A stretch of DNA of 64,000 nucleotides from CAZKBP01 sp964551015 (lineage in GTDB: Bacteria > Bacteroidota > Bacteroidia > Cytophagales > Microscillaceae): the NCBI GenBank assembly GCA_964551015.1, contig CAZKBP010000001.1, forward strand, positions 186,001 through 250,000, in the 5' to 3' direction. A program made the position numbers and the translations under genes. Shown piece after piece: positions 44,477 through 52,440 of the stretch. A model generated the notes under the pieces. It saw nothing but the letters and a program-made list of their open reading frames with translations, did no database searches and was not told where the DNA came from. Position 1 is the first letter of the stretch; every line of letters begins with the position of its first letter.

Positions 44477-45055
44477 ATGACTAAATCACAAGAACCAAAC
44501 AAAAATTCAAATCCAGAAAAAGTATTGAAAGATTCAGCAAACCCTAACCCTGAAAAAAAAGAAGTGGAAGGAGTAAAAAAACAAGGAGCCAAGACCACTG
44601 TTCAGGCTTCTACCAAAAGCAATCCCCAGAAAAGTAAAACCAAAACTGCAAGTACAAGCCGTCGCAAAAAGGAAGAACCAACCGCAAAAAAGAAATTAGA
44701 TACATCAATCACAGCGCAGGAAGTTTCTGCTGAGATAGTTGAGCAAAAGATTCACGAGGCCGAATCCGTCAAAGTGCCAGCAGCTTCTCAACCTTCTGAG
44801 GTGGTCGTGGAAGAAAAGAGCATAATTCAAGACTTGGAATCCCAATTAGAGCAACTCAAGGAAAAACGACAAGCGGCTAAAAAGGAAGCCAAGACACAGG
44901 TACAAGTTGCCAAGGAAGCTAAAAAAGCCATCAAAAGTCTAGAAAAACGCAAGAGTAAATTCGAGAAAAAACTAGCCAAGCAAGAAAAAAAGCGATCTAA
45001 GGCCAAACAGAAGCAGAAAAGCGCAGGAGCTAAAAAAGCCTCAGTCAAGCGTTAA
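44477..45055 (+). CDS. Lys/Glu/Ala-rich coiled-coil protein
   Basis: Protein of 192 residues, low complexity. Residues 1-110 are Lys/Pro/Ser/Thr-rich and disordered. Residues about 112-180 form a strongly charged helix (LESQLEQLKEKRQAAKKEAK...KKAIKSLEKRKSKFEKK), predicted coiled coil, ending in a very basic tail. It resembles histone H1-like basic proteins in composition only. Function unknown. Confidence 0.65.
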   Translation: MTKSQEPNKNSNPEKVLKDSANPNPEKKEVEGVKKQGAKTTVQASTKSNPQKSKTKTASTSRRKKEEPTAKKKLDTSITAQEVSAEIVEQKIHEAESVKVPAASQPSEVVVEEKSIIQDLESQLEQLKEKRQAAKKEAKTQVQVAKEAKKAIKSLEKRKSKFEKKLAKQEKKRSKAKQKQKSAGAKKASVKR

Positions 45056-45074
45056 TTAGGGAAGTCTTTCTTCT

Positions 45075-45115
45075 AGAAATTCGTAGCTAAGTCGGGAGAT
45101 AAACTACGAATTTCT
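45075..45115. terminator. Hairpin between convergent genes
   Basis: Perfect 12-base arms AGAAATTCGTAG (45075-45086) and CTACGAATTTCT (45104-45115) with a 17-base loop. Neither side has a good T-run, but the position between convergent genes fits termination. Confidence 0.55.
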
Positions 45116-45133
45116 GGTGAATTCGGTGAATTC

Positions 45134-45904
45134 TTACTGCATGCCTACCTTAGAAAAGCCACCATCAATGGCCATGTTCACCCCATTGACATAAGAAGCG
45201 GCGGGCATGGCCAAGAAAGCCACGACTCGGGCTACATCTTCAGGTTCGCCCACACGACCCAAGGGGGTGCTAGAGATGATTCTTTTTCGCTTCTCTTCAT
45301 CTTCCAAAACTTGCGACACCAAGGGCGTACGAATATACCAAGGGTGTACAGAATTGATGCGGATGCCTTCTTTTCCCCATTCTACCGCCAAATAATTCGT
45401 CAATTGCTCCAAGGCTCCCTTAGACATGGAGTAAACCGCCGTAGTGAGTTTGACCGTGATTTGGCTAGCGATTGAGGAAATATTGATAATGGTGCTGTTT
45501 TCGCCTTTGCGAAGCATTTCATAGAGCTGCTTCGAGAGATCAAAAGCAGATTCTACATTCACGTTCATGACGTACTTAAGCTCTTCTACGGTGGTTTCTA
45601 AGGTGTTCTTTCGGATATTGGTTCCCACGTTATTTACTAAGATATCCAATTTGCCCCAGATGGCTTTACAAGTTTCGGCGATCTTGTTGCGGTCTTCCTG
45701 ATAGGCTACATCGGCCTGTAAGCCGTAAGCTTTCCATGCTTTTTCTTCATAAACTTCGGTCAATACATCTAAATCAGTTTGGCTTCGAGAGATCATCAAT
45801 ACCTCGGCTCCGTGTTGGAGAAATTCTTCACTAATCGCTTTACCGATCCCTTTGGTTGCGCCCGTTACGATGGCTTTCTTACCTTGCAGTGTCCAATGAT
45901 TCAT
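45134..45904 (-). CDS. SDR family oxidoreductase
   Basis: Classical short-chain dehydrogenase of 256 residues: nucleotide motif TGATKGIGKAI (14-24), NNVG (91-94), catalytic Ser143/144, Tyr158 and Lys162 (YSMSK). The arrangement VHPWYIRTP and the NIRKNTLE segment recall tropinone-reductase-like or gluconate-dehydrogenase-like members, but the substrate cannot be assigned. It is separate from its neighbours. Confidence 0.9.
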   Translation of the reverse strand: MNHWTLQGKKAIVTGATKGIGKAISEEFLQHGAEVLMISRSQTDLDVLTEVYEEKAWKAYGLQADVAYQEDRNKIAETCKAIWGKLDILVNNVGTNIRKNTLETTVEELKYVMNVNVESAFDLSKQLYEMLRKGENSTIINISSIASQITVKLTTAVYSMSKGALEQLTNYLAVEWGKEGIRINSVHPWYIRTPLVSQVLEDEEKRKRIISSTPLGRVGEPEDVARVVAFLAMPAASYVNGVNMAIDGGFSKVGMQ

Positions 45905-45999
45905 GCCTCAATGATGGTTTGATGTTTATTCAGTATTGAGAACTGTTTTGATGATTCAATTGGTTCAAATTAATTTTCAAAACTCAAACAAATAAGCAC

Positions 46000-46953
46000 T
46001 TAGCCCTCGTACACGCCCATATCTCCAAACTTTTCTATTCTCTGATTGATACGTTCTTCGGGTGAGAAGGCATTTAATTCGCTAAGTGTGTCCAAGATGG
46101 TATTCTTGACGGTACTAAAGGCGGTGTTAGGATCAGTATGTGCGCCACCCAAAGGCTCAGCGATAATGCCATCAATGAGGCCAAAATTGAGCATATCTTT
46201 GGAGGTGAGCTTCAGAGCTTGTGCGGCTTGCTCCTTGAATTCCCAACTTCGCCACAAGATAGAGGAACAAGATTCAGGAGAAATGACAGAATACCAAGTG
46301 TTTTCTAGCATAAAGACCCGATCTCCAATGGCAATACCCAATGCTCCTCCCGAGGCTCCCTCCCCGATGATGATACAAATCACAGGCACACGGAGCATGA
46401 ACATTTCCTGAATATTGCGGGCAATGGCTTCGGCTTGCCCTCTTTCTTCGGCTCTTACCCCCGGAAAAGCACCGGGCGTATCGATGAGCGTTACGATCGG
46501 CTTATCAAATTTTTCAGCCATTTTCATCAGACGGAGTGCCTTGCGATAGCCCTCAGGATTAGCCATGCCAAAGTTACGTTCTTGTCTTTGCTTGGTATTT
46601 CTCCCTTTTTGTTGGCCTAGGATCATAACGGTCTGCCCCTCGATGCGTGCTAAGCCACCCACCATTGCTTTATCATCTGCCACGTTGCGGTCGCCGTGTA
46701 ACTCGACAAATTCTTCACTAATGGCCTTGATATAATCTAATGTGTAAGGGCGGTCGCTATGTCGGGAAAGCTGGACTTTTTGCCAGCGAGTAAGGTTTTG
46801 ATAAGTACTCTTTTTGAGATCGAGTATATTATGTTCTAAAACTTGAATTGCTTGGCTTATTTCAGGGTTTGACTGACGATTTTTGGCAAACTCCTTCATA
46901 CCTGCTAATTTCTCTTCTAACTCTGCAATCGGCTTCTCAAAATCTAAAAGCAT
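46000..46953 (-). CDS. accA: Acetyl-CoA carboxylase carboxyltransferase subunit alpha
   Basis: Transfers CO2 from biotin to acetyl-CoA to form malonyl-CoA, the first step in fatty-acid synthesis, together with AccD. The 317-residue sequence shows the N-terminal coiled segment (LLDFEKPIAELEEKL), the RPYTLDYI segment, ELHGDR, the crotonase-fold motifs IDTPGAFPGVRAEERGQ and GEGASGGALGI, and the late SPESCSSILWR. The frame runs back to 46992; MLLDFEKP at 46953 matches the family start. Confidence 0.96.
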   Translation of the reverse strand: MLLDFEKPIAELEEKLAGMKEFAKNRQSNPEISQAIQVLEHNILDLKKSTYQNLTRWQKVQLSRHSDRPYTLDYIKAISEEFVELHGDRNVADDKAMVGGLARIEGQTVMILGQQKGRNTKQRQERNFGMANPEGYRKALRLMKMAEKFDKPIVTLIDTPGAFPGVRAEERGQAEAIARNIQEMFMLRVPVICIIIGEGASGGALGIAIGDRVFMLENTWYSVISPESCSSILWRSWEFKEQAAQALKLTSKDMLNFGLIDGIIAEPLGGAHTDPNTAFSTVKNTILDTLSELNAFSPEERINQRIEKFGDMGVYEG

Positions 46954-47124
46954 TGACGAATGAATTAAATGAATAAAAGCAATGGTTCCCAATCACAAGG
47001 GAACCATTAACGATGGCAAAATTAAAAAAAAACTAGAATGCCCAACATTTTATAGATTCATACTGAAAATAAATTATAAAAAGACGGGGACTTTGGAAAG
47101 AAGACTCGATGCAATCAGCAGTTT

Positions 47125-48447
47125 TTAGCTTTTCATCTTTTCAATAATTTCACGGGTAGTAATCGGGCCTAGCTCAAAGCTACTCTCGGCTGCTTCTTCC
47201 AGATACTTCCTAGCCTTATCTTCTTCCCCTTTGGCCTTCAAAATAACGCCCAAATGATAAAGTACATCTGGCTCATAAGACTTCTCCTCGACCTGCTCTC
47301 TGGCAATCTGATAAGCCTTATCCAGAGAACCTTGCTTGAAATAGCTCCAGGCCAACAAATCATAAGACTGTACACAGGGGCGATTTTGCACTTCTTGTTG
47401 AGCTAGGCGGATAGCTTGATCAGGATCATCGTATTCTTCCAGGGCAAGCTCAATCAGATATTTGTAATACATAGGGCCATAGCTTGGCTTGCTTACTTCT
47501 TCATAAAAAGCCTTCAAATGGGCTTTTTTCGCTTTTTCGTCCCCTTGATAATCGGCGATTTCGGCTAAGAAGAGAAGGTAATCTGGAGAATCTTTCTTTT
47601 TTCTCAGGAAGTGAATGATTCGCTTAGCCTCTTCGGGTTTTTGGTCGTGAGCATAAGCGATCCAAGCAATTCCTTTCAGGGCATAGTCATAGTCGGGTTG
47701 TTTTTCCAAAACTTTTAAATAGGCTTCATAAGACTCCCGAATACGTCCGGCGTGCCCGTACATATCTCCCAGATTGGATAAAGCCCAGCAATAGAGTTCT
47801 TTATTTTGACCTTTTTCTAGGCGGGCAAATGCTTTTTCCATGCAAATAATCGCACTGTCCAGATCTCCTTCGTGATCTTTGGTCTTCGCGTAACGAATCA
47901 AATAGTCAAAGCTATTTTTATTGGCAGTCTGCGCTAGTAAGTTCTGGGCTAATTCGTGTTTGCCAAGTTCCATCGCGGCATCCACCAGCATCATGTGGGT
48001 GGTAAATTTCTCATCACCAATTGCTTGGGCTTTTTGCAAATAAGCAAAGGCACGTTTAAACTGATGCTGGGTAATCGAGTTTTGTGCCAGGGCAAAGTAA
48101 GGGCCTGTTTTGGGTTCAGGATATTGGGCTTGTAGGTTCTGCCAGATTTTGTCAGAGCGATGAATGTCCTCAATGTCGCCCGTGATCTTAAAACGACGAG
48201 CATACAAACTGGCTATTTTGGAAAGAGAAGTAATGCTTTGAGGGTCTTTCTGCAACTTGGCTTGCCAAAATTGCATTTGCTTCTCGAGTAAGTTCAGGTC
48301 TTGGGTCAGCAATGCTTCATTCAAATATTGGTCGTAGTCTGTAGCTAGCGCAATAGCTTGCTGATTGTCTTGATGCGTGGTCTTACAAGCACTGTTGAAA
48401 AGGAAGAGAAAGAGGCTAAAAATGAGTATGATCTGAGACGTTCTCAT
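47125..48447 (-). CDS. TPR lipoprotein in DUF4331 cassette
   Basis: Protein of 440 residues. Lipobox NSAC at about residue 21, then TPR-like helical pairs for most of the length (for example ELYCWALSNLGDMYGHAGRIRESYEAYLKVLEKQPDYDYALKGIA in ordinary TPR spacing). It should be attached to a membrane facing the periplasm. It is the third gene of a leftward cassette with two DUF4331-type genes, spaced by 82 bases containing a hairpin. A role as a scaffold is inferred. Confidence 0.85.
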   Translation of the reverse strand: MRTSQIILIFSLFLFLFNSACKTTHQDNQQAIALATDYDQYLNEALLTQDLNLLEKQMQFWQAKLQKDPQSITSLSKIASLYARRFKITGDIEDIHRSDKIWQNLQAQYPEPKTGPYFALAQNSITQHQFKRAFAYLQKAQAIGDEKFTTHMMLVDAAMELGKHELAQNLLAQTANKNSFDYLIRYAKTKDHEGDLDSAIICMEKAFARLEKGQNKELYCWALSNLGDMYGHAGRIRESYEAYLKVLEKQPDYDYALKGIAWIAYAHDQKPEEAKRIIHFLRKKKDSPDYLLFLAEIADYQGDEKAKKAHLKAFYEEVSKPSYGPMYYKYLIELALEEYDDPDQAIRLAQQEVQNRPCVQSYDLLAWSYFKQGSLDKAYQIAREQVEEKSYEPDVLYHLGVILKAKGEEDKARKYLEEAAESSFELGPITTREIIEKMKS

Positions 48448-48485
48448 AAGAATAAATGGTTTTTGGTGATTTAATTATTGAAAGG

Positions 48486-48513
48486 AAGTTAACCACCCGT
48501 AGGTGGCTAACTT
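48486..48513 (-). other. Hairpin in the intercistronic region
   Basis: On the minus strand the arms 48513-48502 and 48497-48486 pair at all twelve positions with one G-U and a 4-base loop. No T-run follows. It lies between the second and third cassette genes and may stabilise an mRNA end or reduce downstream expression. Confidence 0.6.
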
Positions 48514-48529
48514 TCAGTTTTCAAAGCGC

Positions 48530-49078
48530 TTAATGAGGAGTTGCCAGATATGGAAAGGTATTCAAGAATGCCTTATCGTTCTCGTCTACGTTGTCATCAA
48601 TTAAACCCGGATTGGTAGGATTACCCGTCAAAGCATCAGGGCCACCAAAAATAAGAATCAGCTCTACAGTGATCACGTCATCGGCCAAAGTTCTACCAGT
48701 TAATATATTCGTACCATCAAAGAAAGTGGTCGGTTGCGTTAAGGAAACATTCAGTACATCTGTAGCCAACAAAGAAGTGAAAGTAGTCGCATCTTGCCCC
48801 AAGGCATTGGTCGTGTAACCAGGATTCAAGGCTAGTAATTGATTTTCAAAAGGAGTGGCAAATTGGGCTCCCATGTTCGAGGGAACCGTGGTATTGAAAG
48901 CATCTTTGTTCCCAGAAGTAACAAATACGGTGTTGATGGCAGGTCTTCCCATTTGATCTTCCTGCACAAAAGTATCAGGAGCCTGAGGCATGTCGTCGTC
49001 GTCATCATCACATCCGGTAAAAACAATCGCCGAAGCAAATAGGACTAATAAGCAATAAGAATATTTTAATAATTTCAT
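48530..49078 (-). CDS. Lipoprotein corresponding to the C-terminal half of DUF4331
   Basis: Protein of 182 residues. Signal peptide with lipobox FTGC (Cys about 23), followed by a run of six Asp. The rest (MGRPAINTVFV, KDAFN, LADDVITVELILIFGG, DENDKAFLNTFPYLATPH) resembles the C-terminal part of full-length DUF4331 proteins. The complementary N-terminal half is encoded by the preceding gene 47 bases upstream, with its own export signal, so this is a split family, not a frameshift. Function unknown. Confidence 0.75.
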   Translation of the reverse strand: MKLLKYSYCLLVLFASAIVFTGCDDDDDDMPQAPDTFVQEDQMGRPAINTVFVTSGNKDAFNTTVPSNMGAQFATPFENQLLALNPGYTTNALGQDATTFTSLLATDVLNVSLTQPTTFFDGTNILTGRTLADDVITVELILIFGGPDALTGNPTNPGLIDDNVDENDKAFLNTFPYLATPH

Positions 49079-49125
49079 TTCTAAGATTTTTTAAAGTTTT
49101 GGGTTTAGAGTTTTTAGCAAAAAAA

Positions 49126-49779
49126 TTACATTCTACGTTTGGTTTCTGCCCACACGGCAATATCGCCGCTACCAAGCGCAGATTTTGGTAATTCTACCAC
49201 CACCGAAAGTACATTAGTGCCCGCGAAAGTATCAATCCCTGGGCTACGAAAAGCAGTTGTATCTCCGGCGATTACTTTGTTGAATTGTTCAAAGTCAAAG
49301 AAAAATGGGTCATCACGAGGGCCAGCAAAAACACTTACTCCATTGGCATTCCCCACAGAAGGGCTATCTCCATAATTAGTAATGGCCGTCTGAACCGTAT
49401 TAGCACTTGTTTCTACTTGGCTTACGGTACCAGTTTGTGAAGGAACCACGGGGCCATAAGCCGTTATCTGACCATTCTCAAAGAGGCATTGAATGACTAA
49501 GTCTTCCACAGAATCACCTGTGTTGTCAATGTTGAACTCTACCATCACGTTGCTATCAAAACTAGCACTGGCAGTAGCAGCAGGGTCGAGTAGTCCTTGC
49601 AAGTTGCAGACAAGCACGAGGTTGTCAGAGTTTTGAGGACTTTCAAAGGCAAAAATGTCGGTAATATCAGAACTTGTTCCTGTTACCGCAGGCGCATCAA
49701 TGTGGTCAGCAGCGAAGAGATAAATCGACACGGCTACAGTCGCGATAGCTGCGATGGATAAGATGATTTTTTTCATCAT
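49126..49779 (-). CDS. Exported protein corresponding to the N-terminal half of DUF4331
   Basis: Protein of 217 residues. Signal or anchor (MMKKIILSIAAIATVAVSIYLFAA), followed at once by DHIDAPAV, which is the hallmark start of mature DUF4331 proteins, then SSDITDIFAFESPQNSDNLVLV and a beta-rich body ending PKSALGSGDIAVWAETKRRM. The frame extends back to 49815 (MANIFLN...), but 49779 gives a normal signal. Together with the next gene it makes up one full DUF4331 length. Its biological role is not known to me. Confidence 0.78.
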   Translation of the reverse strand: MMKKIILSIAAIATVAVSIYLFAADHIDAPAVTGTSSDITDIFAFESPQNSDNLVLVCNLQGLLDPAATASASFDSNVMVEFNIDNTGDSVEDLVIQCLFENGQITAYGPVVPSQTGTVSQVETSANTVQTAITNYGDSPSVGNANGVSVFAGPRDDPFFFDFEQFNKVIAGDTTAFRSPGIDTFAGTNVLSVVVELPKSALGSGDIAVWAETKRRM

Positions 49780-50107
49780 TAAAAATGGTTTTTGATTTAG
49801 AAAAATATTTGCCATACCTACGTCGAGGAGAGAGGCTATGGATTCTTTGGGCTAGGAATTTCCTATTTGTTTTCGCTAAACAAATACTTTGTGTCTTTGA
49901 AATGCTTTTAAATTGAGATAAATGGAGTAGGAGATAAGGAAGAACCAAGGAAGATAATGCGCAAAAAGCCTTGCTGAGTAGAAGAAGCACTGGAAAAAAT
50001 GGAGAAACTTGGCTGTGGATTAGCGTCTGAAACGTCTTTCTCGAAAAATAAAAGCACGGCTCAGGAGAAGAAACCGTGCGCTAAATTAAGGTACTTAATA
50101 TGTGTAA
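49780..50107. other. Intergenic region between purQ and the DUF4331 cassette
   Basis: It holds the purQ terminator near its right end. No further gene or recognisable promoter box is seen. Confidence 0.5.
50043..50079 (-). terminator. Rho-independent terminator of purQ
   Basis: On the minus strand GCACGG (50079-50074) pairs with CCGTGC (50059-50054), followed by TTTTATTTTT. It lies 28 bases after the purQ stop codon. Confidence 0.75.
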
Positions 50108-50800
50108 TTAGACATTCACTTTGCCCAGTATAGACTCGAAAAACAGCAATCCATCCGTATTGCCCAAATGAACATCAGCTGCTCTTTCGGGGTGAGGCAT
50201 CAGGCCGAATACATTTCTTTGCGCATTGCAAATGCCTGCAATATTCTCCAAAGAACCATTGGGATTGCTGGCTTCGTGAATATTCCCATCGGCATCACAA
50301 TACTGAAATAAAATCAAATCTTGATCTTTTAGTTTGAGCAGGGTATCGGCGTCGGCGTAGTAGCGGCCTTCCCCGTGGGCAATAGGAACTTTATAAGCTT
50401 GCTCGGTTGATAATGAGCGCGTTAAGAGGCTGTTATTCGTCTGGGGTTTGAGGTAAATATTTTTACAGATATATTTTTGATTGGTATTTTTGAGAAGGGC
50501 TCCGGTCAGTAATCCGGCTTCGGTTAGTACCTGAAATCCATTGCAAATACCCATGACATAACCGCCTCGCTCGGCGTGTTTAATCACGCTTTCCATAATA
50601 GGTGAAAAACGAGCGATGGCTCCCGATCGTAAATAATCTCCATAGGCAAAGCCTCCTGGCACGACCACCAAATCGCAGCCTTGCAGGTCGTGATCTTTGT
50701 GCCAAATCTTAACGACCTCTTGCCCCATGATTTCACGCAAGACATAGACCATATCATCATCACAATTAGACCCTGGGAAAACAATAATCGCGAATTTCAT
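50108..50800 (-). CDS. purQ: Phosphoribosylformylglycinamidine synthase, glutaminase subunit
   Basis: Class I glutamine amidotransferase that supplies ammonia to PurL for the FGAM step of purine synthesis. The 230-residue sequence has FPGSNCDDD at the start, the nucleophile Cys86 in GICNGFQ, GGFAYGDYLRSG, and the His-Glu pair in MPHPERAAD. This is the small separate form that works with PurS and small PurL; neither is nearby. Confidence 0.95.
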   Translation of the reverse strand: MKFAIIVFPGSNCDDDMVYVLREIMGQEVVKIWHKDHDLQGCDLVVVPGGFAYGDYLRSGAIARFSPIMESVIKHAERGGYVMGICNGFQVLTEAGLLTGALLKNTNQKYICKNIYLKPQTNNSLLTRSLSTEQAYKVPIAHGEGRYYADADTLLKLKDQDLILFQYCDADGNIHEASNPNGSLENIAGICNAQRNVFGLMPHPERAADVHLGNTDGLLFFESILGKVNV

Positions 50801-50963
50801 AAGCTCAAAAAATTTACAAATGAAAGATTACAGGAAGCATTTCCGTTTTAATTCTTAACAATATTTCTAAAAAATCTTAATTTTACGGATGCTTTCCAAT
50901 CAGATACCTCAAAACTAATAGATTTTAAGCATTTTTTGTGAATCCCAAACGAAATATCACTCC

Positions 50964-51848
50964 ATGATTGTATCCATGACGGGCTTCGGTCAGGCCAACT
51001 TCGAGAATGAACGATTGATGATCATTACTGAATTTAAAACCCTCAATTCCAAGTATTTAGACATCAGCCTCAAGCTGCCCAAAGGCTTTGCTGCCGATAA
51101 GGAATTAGAACTCAGAAACCTCATTAAAGAGCATTTACAGAGAGGAAAAATCAACGCGGTGATGGATTTTCAATTCAAAGAGCAGACTGAATCTAGCGTA
51201 AGCATCAACCGTGAAATTCTTAAATACCATTTTCAAGTGATCCGAGAAGTGGCCAATGACTTGGGAGCCGACCAGCAAGATCTTTTCCGTCTGGCCATGC
51301 AAATGCCCGATGTAATCAACCAAGATCTGATGCAAGAAGAAACGAACGACGAGGACTGGCCCCTCATCAGAAAGACTTTCTTGGAAGCTCTCCAGAAATG
51401 CGAGAATTTTCGCCAGAGCGAAGGTGAGGCCATGGAAAAAAGCTTCCGCACCTGTATCCAAAATATGAGTGAACTGCTCGAGAAGGTCAAAGCCCGTGAT
51501 CCTCAACGCCAAGAAATGATCAAAGAACGCATTCAAAATCGTATCCAAGAAATCCAAGCCAACGAAATGTTTGATCAAAACCGTTTCGAGCAGGAAATGA
51601 TCTACTATATAGAAAAACTAGACATTACCGAAGAGAAAGTCCGCCTTCAAAATCATCTGGAGTACTTTGCCGAAACCCTCGACTCGCAGCAAGCCAATGG
51701 TAAAAAACTGAATTTCATCAGCCAAGAAATAGGTCGTGAAATCAATACCATCGGCGCCAAAGCCAATGACGCTGAAATCCAGCGCTATGTCGTACAAATG
51801 AAAGAAGAACTAGAAAAAGTCAAGGAGCAGGTGCTTAATGTGTTGTAA
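50964..51848 (+). CDS. yicC: YicC/YloC family endoribonuclease
   Basis: Cytoplasmic protein of 294 residues. The N-terminal MIVSMTGFGQA and FKTLNSKYLDISLKLP and the C-terminal QEIGREINTIGAKANDAEIQRYVVQMKEELEKVKEQVLN are family hallmarks. E. coli YicC has been shown to cleave RNA. The gene is divergent from purQ. No guanylate kinase gene follows directly, although gmk is a common neighbour. Confidence 0.93.
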   Translation: MIVSMTGFGQANFENERLMIITEFKTLNSKYLDISLKLPKGFAADKELELRNLIKEHLQRGKINAVMDFQFKEQTESSVSINREILKYHFQVIREVANDLGADQQDLFRLAMQMPDVINQDLMQEETNDEDWPLIRKTFLEALQKCENFRQSEGEAMEKSFRTCIQNMSELLEKVKARDPQRQEMIKERIQNRIQEIQANEMFDQNRFEQEMIYYIEKLDITEEKVRLQNHLEYFAETLDSQQANGKKLNFISQEIGREINTIGAKANDAEIQRYVVQMKEELEKVKEQVLNVL

Positions 51849-51946
51849 GATTTTCCACAGCCCTGATGATCCTGTCAAAATTTTAAATCAACTGCACAAA
51901 CGATGAACTGCGCACGGTAGCCAGTAGACTAATCAAAAAAAAACAC

Positions 51947-51954
51947 TATATTTG
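51947..51954 (+). promoter_or_regulatory. Candidate -7 box TATATTTG
   Basis: Perfect match to TAnnTTTG, about 100 bases before the small lipoprotein gene. No TTTG at the usual upstream spacing. Confidence 0.45.
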
Positions 51955-52058
51955 CAAGATGGCTTCTAGTAAGATTTAGCCCAAACACGGAAATATTCAA
52001 GGGATAATTTAGTTATAAATGAAAGCTATTTTCCATCAAAAAGCAGATGAATCTTTCT

Positions 52059-52337
52059 ATGAAAAAGTTACGAGCAAGTATGGTCTTATTTTTAGTAATT
52101 GGATTTTTGCTTTCATTTAGTTCCTGTATACCACCTCGGTGCAAGATTGATAATTGTGCAGTTGTAATCGACCACAATCATCCCAAATATGGTGAAAAGG
52201 TAAAAGGAGGAGGCTCTTCTCTCCGAGTTTACCGAGGGGTCGCTTGGTATCGCTATATATTCCGCAAAAAATACCGGGCTAAATCAGCAGACGGACGCTA
52301 TCGTAAAATCGACACCAGAGAAGCTTACGACAAGTAG
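52059..52337 (+). CDS. Small basic lipoprotein of unknown function
   Basis: Protein of 92 residues. Signal peptide with lipobox FSSC, then CIPPRCKIDNCAVVIDHNHPKYGEK and a very basic C-terminal region (RYIFRKKYRAKSADGRYRK). The cysteines and the motif with HNHP resemble small basic proteins of other Bacteroidota whose role I do not know. Met at 52047 is an alternative start. It is just upstream of gyrA. Confidence 0.7.
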   Translation: MKKLRASMVLFLVIGFLLSFSSCIPPRCKIDNCAVVIDHNHPKYGEKVKGGGSSLRVYRGVAWYRYIFRKKYRAKSADGRYRKIDTREAYDK

Positions 52338-52440
52338 ATACTGTATCTGTGGCTCACGCCCAGTAACTTACTCAGCCTGTCCAAAGAAAACCTCTGGTGA
52401 AAGTAAAAATTGCATCAGTAAATAAAGAATAATAAAAAGA

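Noticed and set aside
48530..49779. Frameshifted single DUF4331 gene
   Set aside because: Each half has its own start, export signal and stop, with a spacer between them, so a split is more likely than a broken gene.
51135..51578. 147-residue leftward frame within yicC
   Set aside because: Antisense shadow of a recognised gene; no family features.
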